NCBI GenBank assembly: GCA_011799875.1
Contig: CM022300.1
Location: 167,851,837-167,915,836, forward strand
Direction: 5' to 3'
Origin: Thinopyrum elongatum
Lineage: Eukaryota > Streptophyta > Magnoliopsida > Poales > Poaceae
DNA: 64,000 nt
Below the pieces are notes generated by a model. The model was not told the DNA's origin. It was given only the letters and a program-made list of their open reading frames with translations, and did not search any database. The stretch's first letter is position 1. Each line of letters opens with the position of its first letter. The position numbers and the translations under genes were made by a program. This document shows, one piece after another, positions 33,055 through 44,625 of the stretch.

Positions 33055-33774
33055 TCAGCTGGAAGACTGCTGGAGGAGGTGAAGGCACCAAGAGAGCGAC
33101 CCCCTCCCCGGCAACTGTCCTAAAGAGTCCGGTGACGATGGTGCCAGGGAAGGAGGGGAAGAGCGGAAAGATGAGGCAGTAGGCTGACAATACGAGACGA
33201 AGGCGTCGGTGCCATTGTACTCTGACCTGACGGCCTGCCACCAGCCTTCTCTGTCTTCCCTCGTTCTTTCTTCATCACCACCACTCCAGGAGGATGCCGG
33301 CCCCTCGGGTCGACACCTCCCCCAGAGAAACAGCAGGCGACGGCGGTGTCGGAGGCGTGTGAGGAGCATCGCTCCCCATCTTGGAGGGCAGGAAGGTGCC
33401 GCAGTCTTCAACGATCGCCCCGACTCCACCGGAAGGAGCAGTGCTGGGATTACCAAAGATCCCGAGCGCTGCACCCCAGGCAGGCGCCGGAAGCCCCAGG
33501 AGCCTCATCGCCAAGTTGATGAACCTCAACATCTTGTGGCCAGGGCAAGCACTCTCCACCAAGTGGCCGGCTCATGTGGGAGAGACGGGCGCCTCACCAT
33601 CTCGGAGGAGCGTAATGCCACCCACACTGTGGACAGTTCGGTGCCTACACCCCCGACCGCTGCATCTCCTGCGCCCTCAGACTAGACTCACTCCCCTAGC
33701 GTCAATGCGAGCGGTCGGCATCATCGACCCCAAGCTGGAGCCCGGGGCCCGGCCCCGGCCTCTCCCCCTCAACA
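33055..33774 (-). pseudogene. Degenerate antisense gene of element C
   Basis: An ATG at 33774 opens MLRGRGRGRAPGSS, resembling the basic start in element B. The first frame closes at about 33677. Other minus-strand frames (33275-33562 and 33055-33474) carry the rest without a clear domain. A faint B3-like strand (RSEYNGTDAFVSYC, near 33210) may correspond to the LHFRYDGVATLFVRVFG region of element A, but this is weak. Position, promoter, N-terminus and 3' block support homology with the antisense genes of A and B; the function cannot be read. Confidence 0.4.
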
Positions 33775-33847
33775 TAATAAAGAAGGCAAGAAATAAAGAA
33801 AGAGAGGTGCGTGGATGGATGCCTTTTGCTTCATCCTTGCCCCCCTC

Positions 33848-33855
33848 TTTTATAG
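33848..33855 (-). promoter_or_regulatory. TATA box of the antisense gene in element C
   Basis: TATAAAAG on the minus strand lies about 75 bases upstream of the ATG at 33774, as in element B. Confidence 0.55.
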
Positions 33856-34332
33856 ACAAGCTGGGGCTGGGGGCTGATCCTTTGCCCCCGCCCCAGAGGG
33901 GTCTCTTTCTGATCCGACCCATCCAATCTACCGCCGACGGCCAGATCCGATCACCGCCCCTCTCCACCAATTCGAAGAAGACCGAGCCCCTGCCATGACT
34001 CTCCCTCCTGCGCCACGCGCCACGCGCCTCCGTCACCTACCCCACTCAATGCATGCAGCATACGTGGCAAAGGATAAGGACGTGGTGGGAGGAGTGAATT
34101 GGCAGTTACTCCCCCATGCGTTAAAGTCATACACGGGCCATTACAAAGGTGGCCCCACTGTAATTGGCATCACGCGACGCGCGGGAAAACCAAAAACTGA
34201 CTCCAACACAGGTTAATGAAGAAGCAAAGAATATCTCAAAGGACGAGCTACCGCAACCCGCTCGCCAGTGTACTAGACAGGACCTACCCTGACGACGCTC
34301 GACAGCGCATTTAGGTCAGGCCCGGGGGCTCC
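33856..34332 (+). other. Element C pre-LTR region with polypurine tract
   Basis: No gene is supported. The stretch lies upstream of the antisense TATA box and may contain its promoter. It ends in CAGGCCCGGGGGCTCC (34317-34332), the polypurine tract directly before the 3' LTR. Confidence 0.6.
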
Positions 34333-35247
34333 TGTCGGTGCAACAAACCCCCAGGTGTGTTGCCCGGACTGTACACAGGCTTAAGAGCAAGGTTACGACA
34401 TTCAAGACAAGGCCAAGAAGAAGAGATGGCTCTTTGAGAAATCAAAGGGTGGATCAAGAAGACCAAGACCAACCAAACAAGCAAGATATCACTAAGGAAA
34501 AACCTCCCTTGACGGGCAGGCGAGCCTGGCGGGGTCGAGGTTACCCCAAGACAAGCCTCAAGACTCCCCCGGCAGGCTTGCCGGGGACGCCAAGGGCGGA
34601 TTACCCCGCCAAAGCTCCATCGCTCCACCTCACAGCAATGCAAGTCACCCATCGGTGCGGTGTCGAGCCCCCAAGTGACTAAGTGGCTGTTATTTGGTAC
34701 ATGGCAGGCCATTTCTGAGGAAGATCATCCCTAAATGACACCCGTCCAGGCGACGTGTCACGCAGATAGGCAAAAAGGTGGCTGAATGGCATGGCAAGGC
34801 TTGCCGGGCTATGCCACCATGTGACACTAAGCAGAACATTTAATGCACCCTGTCCTTTCTGCAGAGTTATGTATGATAGCACTATGGCTATCTAATCAGT
34901 GCATAATGACTGTTTTGCCATTGTGTAACCCCTTAACCTATAAAAGGAGGGCCATGGCTACCTTAGAAAGGATTCAAACCATTGTACGCTCGTACGCGCG
35001 TGGCTGCTCTCGCCCCGAGGCGACCTTACCGGGCTAGAGCGCAGCGTCTCCACCATGGTCCTTCCATCAATCCACCAAAGCAGGAGTACGGTTTTATGCC
35101 TCGCGGTAGCCCAAACCTGGGTAAAATTTCCCGTGTCATTGTTGTCGTGCTGCTCTGTGCTTTCTGCTCTTTGTGCAATGCGCTCTTCCCCCTTGCCAAA
35201 CCATAAGGGGCCGATGGCCCCATAGGTGGCCGTGTGATACCACGACA
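34333..35247 (+). repeat. Element C 3' LTR
   Basis: It runs from TGTCGGTGCAACAAAC to CCACGACA and is collinear with the 5' LTR. TATAAAAGG is at 34939-34947 and the R/U5 block at about 35080-35128. The bases after it, TCTTTG, equal those after the 5' LTR. Confidence 0.93.
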
Positions 35248-36481
35248 TCTTTGTTTAAGGATAGGTACTTGTTTGAAAAATATATTATCTATTTCATTCC
35301 TTTCATTCATATGCATATAATTTTCATGGTCTAGCAAAATATTGTTCTAAGGGATCGGTAGGAGGAACAACAATAGAAGCAAGACCAATAATTGTATCTT
35401 TACTAGACAATTATTTTTCATGAGGTTGTCTATGAAACTTAGATAAATTGAACTCATGAGATACATCACCAAATTTAACTCTAACCTTCTCTTTAACAAA
35501 ATCAATTTCAGCATTAACCGTATTCAAGAAAGGTCTACCAAATTTAATGGGACAAAAATTATCTTGTTGTGAACCAAGTACTAAGAAATCAGTAGGGTAT
35601 TTGATCTTACCACACAAGACTTCAACATCTCAAACAATCCCAAGAGGTGTAATAGTATCTCTATTTGCTAGTTTAATAGTGACATCAATATCTTCAATCT
35701 CAGCAAGTACAATACCATTCATAATTTCTTGATATAGAGTAAATAGAATACCATTGACATTGACACTAGCACCCATATCACATAAACCATGATACCAATG
35801 ATCTCCAATTTTAACAGAAACAACAGGCATGCCCACTACGGGTTTATTCTTATCTAGCTTATCACATTCATTTCTAACGGGTTTAGCAATTCTAGCAACA
35901 TTATCCCAAAAATAAATAACATGCCCATCAATATTATCAACCAAGAGATCTTTAACCATTGCAATATTAGGTTCAACTTTAATTTGTTCAAAGGGTCTTG
36001 GTGTTCTAATATTACTTTTATTAACTACGGTTGTAGCTTTAGCATGTTCCTTAATCCTAACGAGAAAAGGAGGTTTCTCAATATAAGCAGTAGGCACAAC
36101 TGGATCAACATTGTAAATGATAGTTTCATCTTTAACTATACCGGGTTCTTCTATCTGTTCTTTAATAGGGGGGGGTGATATTTAAACCACTTCTCCTTAG
36201 GGAGATCAACATGAGTAGTAAAATATTCACAAAATGTAGCGACTATCTCAGAGTCAAGTCCATACTTAGCACTAAACTTACAAAAATCATCAGTTTCCAT
36301 AAAAGATTTAACACAATCGAACTCAAGATTTATACCTGACTCTTTACCTTTGTCGAACACCCAATCTTCAGAGTTGCGTTTAATTGTTTCCAAAAGATTC
36401 CACTTGAATTCACCAATTTTCTTCATAACAGAACTAGTAGAAGAAGAATCGAGCATGGATCAATCATTATGAGAAAGCCGG
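35248..36481 (-). pseudogene. Element D protease and gag C-terminal part
   Basis: Minus-strand frames hold a gag segment (36151-36456, FKYHPPLL at its end), then a long linker and the protease (35630-36097) with CDMGAS as the active-site motif, followed by CGKIKYPTDFLVLG and KFGRPFLNTVN (35411-35617). The remainder to 35248 leads towards RT and is cut by element C; coding resumes at about 25680. A frame change near 36175 coincides with a G-run. The gag frame stays readable up to 36481, where an unrelated LTR begins. Confidence 0.8.
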
Positions 36482-36744
36482 TGTCGGTGTATTAAATGTT
36501 GTCCTGTAATACCCAACTTATGCACATACAAGTGGTAGCTCCCCCGCCAAGTTGAAGCCTTAGTAGGGGCCTCCAAGTCAAAAGAAGCAGCTCTTCATGA
36601 TACCAAGGAGCGCATCAAGAAGACCAAGATGAACCACACAGTCGAAGCTAGCCCTTGGCGGCAAAGCGAGCCCGGCAAGATGAGGGCCCGACAGGCGCTG
36701 AGCCCGGCAAGCCAACTCTAAAACACCAGGGCTCCACCTCACCG
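36482..36744 (+). repeat. Truncated LTR of another gypsy-type element
   Basis: It begins TGTCGGTGTATTAAATGTTG, nearly the same as the first bases of the element G LTR on its coding strand, and then contains AAGAAGACCAAGA and GCTCCACCTCAC text paralleling the element C LTR. Only about 263 bp remain before copia sequence starts near 36745. It looks like the 5' part of an LTR that inserted into element D's gag and lost its remainder by deletion. Confidence 0.6.
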
Positions 36745-39700
36745 AGCAGGTGAATACAGTCTGTTGTAGATTCTGCTAAGCCACATAGTATGGCTGATGG
36801 CGAAGAGGCTTTCATGGGCACATCGGATGAATCAAAAGCACCAAATGCAAAGGGCCCAATGGTAGGCCCGTCAACCAGCAAGAGGAAAAGATCAGAACCA
36901 AATGCAGATGAACAAGAGGCAGATGCTCCAAAGAAGAGGAGAGGTGGCAGGCAACCACTCACCAATACAGCTGAATATCTCTCTCATGATGATTAAAACA
37001 TAGTACCTGGTGAAGATTCTACTCATAGAAAAGGATGTGTGCAAAAGATTCGGCGTCACTGGGTACGAAAATGGTTTAACTACAAGATGGTACACCCTCG
37101 GTATGCCAAGAACTTTGTTTTCCATCCTCCATGGGGTGACTGCCGCGAAATTGTGCTCATACGGGCAGGTGAACCCCAGCAAAGGCCTCCACCTCCACTT
37201 GATGCTCATGAGTAATCCACCATGACTCCCAACTCTTATCCTGAAGAAAAGGCCAAGCGCCTCAAGAATGCTGAAAAGCGAGCCAAGAAGGCCGCAAAAG
37301 AACATGCCAAGGAAGAAGAAAACCGTCGTCTCATGAAATCAGACATCGAGAAGAAGAAGGCAAAAGGAAAAGCAGAACGCCAAATGAAAAATAAACATGA
37401 TCCAAAATCAGCTGCTCTGAAGAAAAAGAGTGCACCGAGGAAAAGGCCTGCTAAGCCAGTTGAACAACAAAGTGATTCTTCTGATCAAGATGATCCTCCG
37501 CTCACCCGAGAAGAAATTGAAACTACTCTCTCTGAACAAGTGAATGTCACTACATCCACTATTCTGCCTAACCTTCGTGCAAGTGCAGTACCCATTGCTC
37601 CTCCAAAGAAGAACCCATTAAAGAGAAAGACCCCTGCAACCAATGTTACCATGGTTGACAGAACCTCATCCTGATGCAATAAACTTGCAAGATTTGGTAG
37701 TTGAAGCCCTTGTTGGCTCAGCTAAGCCAGGAGAACAGCTGCCGAAGCAAAAGATAAAGCATATGAAAGGCCCTGCTGCTAAGCAAAAAGTTCCAAGCAC
37801 TGATATTGTGAAAGAAAAGGCTGCACAATTTGCTCAAAAACTGACTCAACCTTTGGCTTCTATGCCTCCATCCAAGCAAAATGTCGCACCGACTACTCTC
37901 TCTACTCAGGCTGCTGCACAGACTCAATATATCCCTGATTCTTTCAATCATACGTTCATTATGGAGCAGCTGGATAGATTTGTCAAAGATTTGTTTGATG
38001 GAGAAGTGGCATCTTTGCCAATTCCCTCTAAAGTTATTTCTCAAGCATCTGATCTGATCCAAGATATGAGAAATGATTCTGTTGAGATCAATGACCTTAA
38101 GGCACAACTCAAGGAGCTCGACAATCGAATGAAAGATACTAAATCTAAGTTTGTCATCAAGCAGCTTGAGGAATTATATGAGGATGTCAACAAGGCACTG
38201 ACAATTCTTCAACACAGGAGGTTGGGTTTTCTTTCAGATCTGGATCAAATCGTTCACAAGATTTGCCTTGATCACCAAGCTGAAGTGACTAGTTATAATG
38301 ATCTGGTCAATGGGCACATAGATCCATCCAAGCAGAAGAAGAAGAAAAAGACAACGAAGAAGAATGCTCCTCCTCCTCCTGATATTGATGCATGGAGAGA
38401 AAATTCTCCTGTACAGGAAATTCCTTCACCTCATGAACCAGTTGCAGCTGCATCATATTCGCCAAGGCCAACTGAACCAGTGCATGTGGCCTCCCCAGCT
38501 CATGAAGTAAATCCTCCTCAGCATCAAGTATCTAAAGAAGGTGAACTTCCTCAGTCTGAACGTCAAGCATCTCTGGTCCAGGATGCACCAAATGATTCAG
38601 TCCATCCCTCTGCTCCTCCAATGACTTTTGAAGCAAATCCTCAACAAAATCTGTCCAGGATGCACGAAGAAACTCAGATGTTGATCCGTCGGCAGCAAAA
38701 TCTGCGTCAGCTCATCATTTAGATTCCGTCATCTATGGCGATGAAGTAATTTCTGTTGAAGATGAGCTCAAGTACCCTTATACTCACGAGAGACTGCAAT
38801 TGTTTTCCATTGGCATTGGCATCAAAGGGCCAGTGTTCAACAGAAATACTCATCCAATTTTCTTTCAGGAGAGTCCTTACAGCAAGCCCAGTACGTATGA
38901 ATCTCTTCGGTTCTAGACTCAGGAACATGCAATATACTATTCACATATTCTTTATGACAACCTGAAGATTTTCCCTCATGATTTTCCAGACTTTGTTGCT
39001 ATGAAGAACATCGGATGTTTCAATCAAATTCTGCAAGATCTCGAAGACTTTGGTCTCATGCATGTCTTAGGCTATTAGCATCCATGGAACAGGGAGATTA
39101 TTCTTCAATTTTATGCAAAACTATATATCTCCGGAGATGAGTCAGATAGCACAAAGTGGATTATGGAATGGATGACTGAAGGAAAATGAATCAAATGCTC
39201 TGCCATGGACTTTGTATCGCACTTCCATTTCCCTCGGTTTGAACATGGGAAAACTGAGATTTGGGTTCATAACATTTATGCCATCTCTGATGAAGATTTC
39301 CGATGCACAATGGATGAAGATAAGATTCGTGACTACAATAGTCCTCCTCTGCCAGAGCACTTAACTTTTGAGAATCAGACGTTATATCACATCCTCACAT
39401 ACATCCTTTGTCCGTTGGCTAGGATGAATACTGATAATGCTATCTCTGATGTTCTTCGGAACACCATCCATGCCATCTCTCAAGGGTTCATATTCGATGT
39501 TGAAGACATGTTTTTGCGCATACTGAAGGATTCTGCTCAGTGTCCAAAAACTATCAAAGTGTTAGCGCCCTGGATTCAGAAGGTGGTTGACTATGCAATG
39601 AAGACCTAATATATTGCCAAAGTTAGTCACAAAAGCTTCATTCCTCCTGTGTGTGATACGCTGAAAGTTATGGAAGATTTCTCTTCGGGAAAAGCTCAAG

Positions 39701-40332
39701 TGTCAAGCACCTCTGACTATCATAACACCTTCAATGGACCTAAGCTACCCAAGCGTGATCGTCTGCCGAACACTCAACCTCCTTCGCATCTTGAACTGAG
39801 CATGCGCACTCAACAGCTGCTGCTGAAACATATGGCTGAAGATCATGAAGAGAAAGAGCACTTAGCTGCCGAACTTAATGCTATTCACAACCGAACAAAA
39901 GTTGTGCATATGATCACAGCAGAAAACAAAAAGCGTTTATGGAAATTGCTTCGGAAATTTTTCTCCAAGAAGTAACTCAGCAACTCTCATCTCCAAGAAC
40001 TCTATCAGTATATTGATCAAGGGTTTACTTCTGAAGATTTTCAAGACCGCACTACTCCACCTTTGCCAGCTCGTGAACCAACAATGAATTTACTTCGGAT
40101 TCAGCTACGCAAATCACTCGACGAATCAGAAGCCACATCGCCTACTGAAAAACCTGCTGAAGAAAATCCTCTGTCTCGCAAGACTCACGAGGCTAATCCA
40201 AATGTGCCTTCCTCTTCTAAGACCCAAGCCAGTCTTGAAGGATCTGCTTCTGCTGCTGAAGACGAAGATGTTCCAGACACCTCTGAATCAGAAACTTCTT
40301 CGGGCAGTTCCTCAGGCGATGCCTCAGAGTGA
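36745..40332 (+). pseudogene. Copia extra ORF, first copy (tail of an otherwise missing element)
   Basis: It is collinear with 60980-64000. The N-terminal third is rich in Lys, Glu and Ala with nuclear-type basic patches (KRKRSEPNADEQEAD, KKRRGG); the middle (37222-38722) is predicted coiled coil plus Pro-rich text. The C-terminal part (38940-39610) has a compact domain (FPHDFPDFVAMKNIG, REIILQFYAKLYI, HILTYILCPLARMN) that resembles the plant-transposon-protein type found in many retroelement extra ORFs. Stops include TAA at 36994, TAG near 39076, and TGA at 39187, which the second copy shares. An 11-bp deletion near 37660 shifts the frame. Confidence 0.7.
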
Positions 40333-40863
40333 ATCATATTCACCTCTTAGCACTCATGTTTTCGTCGCCTTTTCGACACTAGTTCACAAAAAGGGGGAGA
40401 ATAACATCGAGAGTTTCGATAGATTTGCTCTGTTGGATTTGGTATTTGTGTTTATTCGCTCTATCTCTTGAGACATTCACGCCACTTTATGTGCTATGTT
40501 GTAAAAACTTCTGTTCTAGGTTGTAATTTTAATAACCCCCCTGCTGCACTATATTCTCTCGAAGCTTATTGTTTTAAAGGTGGAATTATTAACAAAAGTC
40601 ATGAATGATTGCACTATATTCTTGTTGGATTATCTATCATCAGTGCGAATCATTACCTCGCATGATTGAAAATCCTCCACTCACTAAAATGAATTGCAAG
40701 GAACTTAATTGTATATCAATTGACTCTGCATACATCTAGGGGAGTATATTTCATCATCGAGTCACGTAACACAAGTTCACTCTCGTTCGAGTTACATTTC
40801 TATTATCTATCTTCACTTTGATGATTATCTATTTTGTCAACATCCGTCCAAAAAGGGGGAGAT
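40333..40863 (+). other. Copia 3' untranslated region and polypurine tract
   Basis: AT-rich non-coding sequence follows the extra ORF. An earlier AAAAAGGGGGAGA copy lies near 40388-40400. The true polypurine tract AAAAAGGGGGAGAT (40850-40863) directly precedes the LTR. Two similar tracts in one 3' region are common in SIRE-type elements, as I recall. Confidence 0.65.
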
Positions 40864-42156
40864 TGTTGGTGCAATGATAGGCCCCTTATGTTTTGGAGTT
40901 TGTTGACATAAACAGTATGGGACATATGTGTTTGCTAGTGCACACAGAGTAACAGGTCCCTGATTTATTGAGGAGTTTGATGCAAACGACGAAGATAAAC
41001 TTCCTGCGGAGCAGTGAAGGTTATAACCGAAGATAAAGCTATCAAGAGTGACCCCTAAAAATTGCTAAAGTTTAAGCAATTGGTTCAGTGCATGTTCGAA
41101 GAAAATGACTGCGCTCAAGGAAGAATGAGGAAGAAGTGAAGACGTAGCATTTATTTCATTGTTCTTCTTCTTTCATTGAGTCATAGGACCACCGTACTAT
41201 TAAGTGGGGTATAGTGTTCGAAGCTTTGATTCTCTGATGCTAAACCCAAATCCTATGAAAGCTGTGAGAGAAATCTCTTTGTGCTCTGAGCAAATACTTG
41301 CCAGCAAGAGACTGTGATCTTCTTTGCTGCGAGAGATTTGCCTCGAACCGAGGAGTTATCATACTTGTTCCTCAAGTAATGTTACCGTTGCTCCAAAATC
41401 TGACCGTTGTGAATGTGTCAGTTGGCCATTGGCTGGACCTCGTGTCGAAAATGGTCATTTCCCATCTGGGAAGGCTGCGGCTATAAATAGCCACCCCGCG
41501 CCGGCTTTGTCCGGTGGCTGCTCCATTTGATTGTGAGAAGATTGTTGAGCAACCCACTCTCCGAGCGATTTGAGTTTAAAATCCACCAAGAGAAAAACCC
41601 TAGAGCCGAAGAATTAGATAGTGGTTCAGCATCACTGGAATCTAAGCTTAGTACGCTCCGCCTATTACTCTTGAGAGCTGCAAATTCTCTAGACGGTTAG
41701 GTGTCAATTTCTTCAGAGACCAAGAGTGATTGGGGTGCTCGAAGAAGAAGTCTGTAAATGTTCGGAGAGTGCCTTAAAGTATCTACATGACTGCTCGGCA
41801 TCGGTTGACGAATCGATTGTCGAGGAGAACAGGGTGAAGAGAGTTTATCTTCCGTGTTAAGTCACAGCCCCTCCAACCAGACGTAGTCCTTGTGCAGAAG
41901 GACGAACTGGTCAAACAAATTCTGTGTCACCATCGAGCACCTTCGGTTACCTCTGTCACTTATGTTTACTTTCGGTTCATTTCATTCAGGTGATTTACTT
42001 TGATGCATGCATTAGTTTCCTTTTAGCTCTCTGTTGTAGTTTTTGGTAGTCTGTTTTTCATTTATTCCGCTGCTGGGTTCTGAGAGATTTAAGTTTTCCG
42101 AAGAAAATTTAAAAATCCCATTCACCCCCCTCTGCTAGACATACTTCGTTCCTACA
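40864..42156 (+). repeat. Copia LTR shared by two adjacent element copies
   Basis: The 1293-bp segment starts TGTTGGTGCAATG right after a polypurine tract and ends CCTACA right before a methionine-initiator primer site. It therefore serves as 3' LTR for the truncated left copy and as 5' LTR for the right copy. A TATA-like GGCTATAAATAGCC palindrome lies at about 41469-41482. No second LTR is inside the window. Confidence 0.88.
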
Positions 42157-42170
42157 ATTGGTATCAGATC
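42157..42170 (+). other. Copia primer binding site (initiator tRNA-Met type)
   Basis: ATTGGTATCAGATC follows the LTR; TGGTATCAGAGC is the standard plant copia site, so there is one mismatch. Confidence 0.9.
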
Positions 42171-42222
42171 AAGGTACTCCTTGACTCTGCTCATTTTAGT
42201 CTAACGACTTTGGAGTTTAAGT

Positions 42223-44625
42223 ATGTCTTCTGTGAACTACAAGTCGCATCTCAAGATTCCCATATTCGATGGGACGGACTATCCCTTCTGGAAGGAGAAG
42301 ATGAAGATCCATCTTCTAGCAATAGATGATGATATGTGGAATGTGGTGCATATCAGGTTCACAGTTGTTATTCCTCAAGCTCCTACTGATGAAGAAAAGA
42401 AGCTCATTCAACTGGATGCTCAAGCAAAAGATGAAATTAGTGGCCATCTCTCTCAAGCACAATTCCTTCGGTATCGCCAGTGTGAAACTACAAAGGAGTT
42501 GTGGGACGTCCTCGAGAAGATCAATGCAGGAGTTTCAACTCAGAAAGAAGCTCGAATTGATACTCTTCGAGCGAAGTTCAATCGCTTTAAGCACATTGGA
42601 AACAAGAGTTTCAGCAAACCTTCGACCACCTCAATGACATAGCAAATGAACTTCAAGGACTCGGCGCCAAAGATATCACTGACCATGAAGTTGTGAAGAA
42701 ACTGCTTCGATCTTTTGACACCTCATTTGACACGTTTGTTCTGATGATTCGAGAGCGTCCTAATTTCAAAAGCCTCAACTCTGCTGATGTCATGGAAAGG
42801 CTGAACACTCACGAGGAACAAGAAGAAGAGAAAAGTGATCTGTATGGCTCAACTCAACGCAAAAATCATGCTCTCAAGGTTGTGGCTGATTCCTCCTCAG
42901 ATGGAAATGCCGAAGAAGATTCAGATGATCCAGAATGGCTCAGTAAAGATCTCGCATTGATCATGTAACGATTCCAGCGTTTCCACAAGAAAAGCCAGTT
43001 TTAGAAAAGAAATTCAAGCAACTCTGGGGGTTCAAAATCCTCAAAACCTGCCGGAGAATACACCTGTTTCAAGTGCAAAAAGCCTGGACACTTCATTTCG
43101 GACTGCCCTCTCTGGGAAGCTGAAATCCATGCTAGTGGGAGATATGATTCGAGCAACTATCGAAGCAAAGGCAAGAGCAAGAACTACGACTCCGATGATG
43201 AGAAGAAAACAAAGAAGTTTTTCAAGAAGAAGGATAGCTCCACCTCAAAGTCTTCGTCAAGATCTTCCTCAAAGAGTCCATCCAAGTACTCCTCCAACCA
43301 TAAAAATACTTCTCACAAGGCCAAGGCATACATCGGGAAGGAAATGGATTCTGAAGAAGAAGAATCGTAAGGTTCCGAAGAAGAAGAAGAACCCGATGAA
43401 GATTCCGACTCCGGCATGGCGGGCATAGCATGTGCCTCCTCTGCTACGACAAATTTCTTCGGGAATCCCTCAAGCGATGACGAATCTCCTGCATACTGCT
43501 TCATGGCCAAGGCTTCGAAAGAGAAGGTATCCTCGAAACATCATAAGGTTCACTGCAGTGATCAATATTCTTCTGATGAGGATGACCATGCTAAGTTGAT
43601 CAAAATTGCAAATATTCAAAAAAAATCTCTTAAGAAAATTGAGAAAACCCTCAGAAAGTCTGAAGGGTTGTTGGTTGAGGAGATGGAGAAAAACCAGTCG
43701 CTGACCGAAGAATATTCCACTCTCAAGTCACGAATGGATGAACTCTCAACTTGTCATGATTTTCTCTCAGCAGACCACGATAGATTGACCTATGATTACC
43801 TGAAAAGGAAATAGGAACTCAAGGCGCTGAGAGAAGCTCATGAGGATTTGATGAAAGAAAATTCTCTTCTCACCCAACAACTTAATGAGAAACCTGAAGT
43901 GTTTGAGCCACCATGTTTAAAATGCATTGAACGAACTAATGCTGAATCAAATGTTGAATCGTCTGTGAGGGCTAACCCCTCTATCAAGGAAAATGGTTCT
44001 GTTTCTGATGAAAATGCTAGGTTAAAGGATCTTCTTCAGACAGGAATGTTCAAATCTCTCAAAGGGCATCAAACCCTATGTGATGTTTTGAAGAAATCTA
44101 TCCTTCGCAAAAATCCCAGAAAGGAAGGTATCGGTTTCGAAAGGAAACTGAATGAAGATGGTTCTTACTAGGAACTACATCAATATCCTCAAACTGTGTG
44201 GGTTCCTGCAAAGAGCAAAACGCTCGATCCAGCATTACTTTTGTTCCTGAATATCCTGATGATGATTCCCTGGACAACTATAAGTTGTTCAAAAATCAAC
44301 ATGGTGAAACTGTTGCTCGCTATGTTGGTCCAAATAGCAGAAGTGGCTCCCCCAAAGAAAACCATTTGGGTGCCAAAAAAACTATTGATGCCTTGCCTAT
44401 TTCTGCTCTCCTAACCATGCAAGCACAAAGGATTCGACAGAATGAATATATGCATACAGGATACAATCATTATGCTCATTCATCTGGGAAGAATTTCAAT
44501 GATTACTCTTTCAATTATACTCGCTCCTCATCGAGTAACAACTATGCTTATCAAAAGAAATCATATCCTGCTTGTTCATTTGTGTCGAAGCCACCTGCAA
44601 AGATGTGGGTGGTTAAGAAAACCTA
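42223..44625 (+). pseudogene. Element E gag
   Basis: ATG 42223 opens MSSVNYKSHLKIPIFDGTDY followed by FWKEKMKIHL, the copia gag start. Frames change near 42620, 42970, 43370 and elsewhere. A classical CCHC zinc knuckle (CFKCKKPGHFISDC, 43065-43106) is intact. A Lys/Ser-rich part and a coiled-coil region (43560-43860) follow, then a linker to protease. At least two in-frame stops (43813, 44169) are present. Gag would package the RNA. Confidence 0.82.

Larger units (their letters stand above)
25686..35247 (+). mobile_element. Element C: Tat-type Ty3/gypsy retrotransposon inserted in element D
   Basis: Two LTRs of 916 and 915 bp flank gag, protease, RT, integrase and an antisense gene. It sits in the protease-RT linker of element D on the opposite strand. 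By eye about 13 differences are seen over the first 350 aligned LTR bases, so it is younger than element A. Flanking 5-mers (GTTAT left, TCTTT right) do not match, so a target duplication is not evident. RNase H is deleted in frame, which makes it non-autonomous even without its stop codons. Confidence 0.9.
17109..36481 (-). mobile_element. Element D: Athila/Sabrina-like Ty3/gypsy retrotransposon, truncated and split
   Basis: On the minus strand, from right to left, lie a gag C-terminal piece, protease, RT, RNase H, integrase, an extra ORF, a long AT-rich 3' region, a polypurine tract and the 3' LTR. The RT and integrase signatures (KKGGITVVPNGKNELIPQR, LDGYSGFSQI) are typical of the plant Athila lineage, and LTR and leader text resemble Triticeae Sabrina as I recall it. 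It is interrupted by a repeat at about 18950-20931 and by element C (25686-35247). Its 5' LTR and gag N-terminus are lost at 36481. Confidence 0.82.

Noticed and set aside
33209..33998. Plus-strand ORFs of 158 and 205 codons in element C
   Set aside because: They are mirror frames of the antisense pseudogene region, with no domain and no conserved counterpart in elements A or B.
36745..40332. The copia extra ORF as a viral envelope gene
   Set aside because: No signal peptide or transmembrane helix is visible; the N-terminal half is highly charged with nuclear-type basic patches, which argues against an envelope protein.
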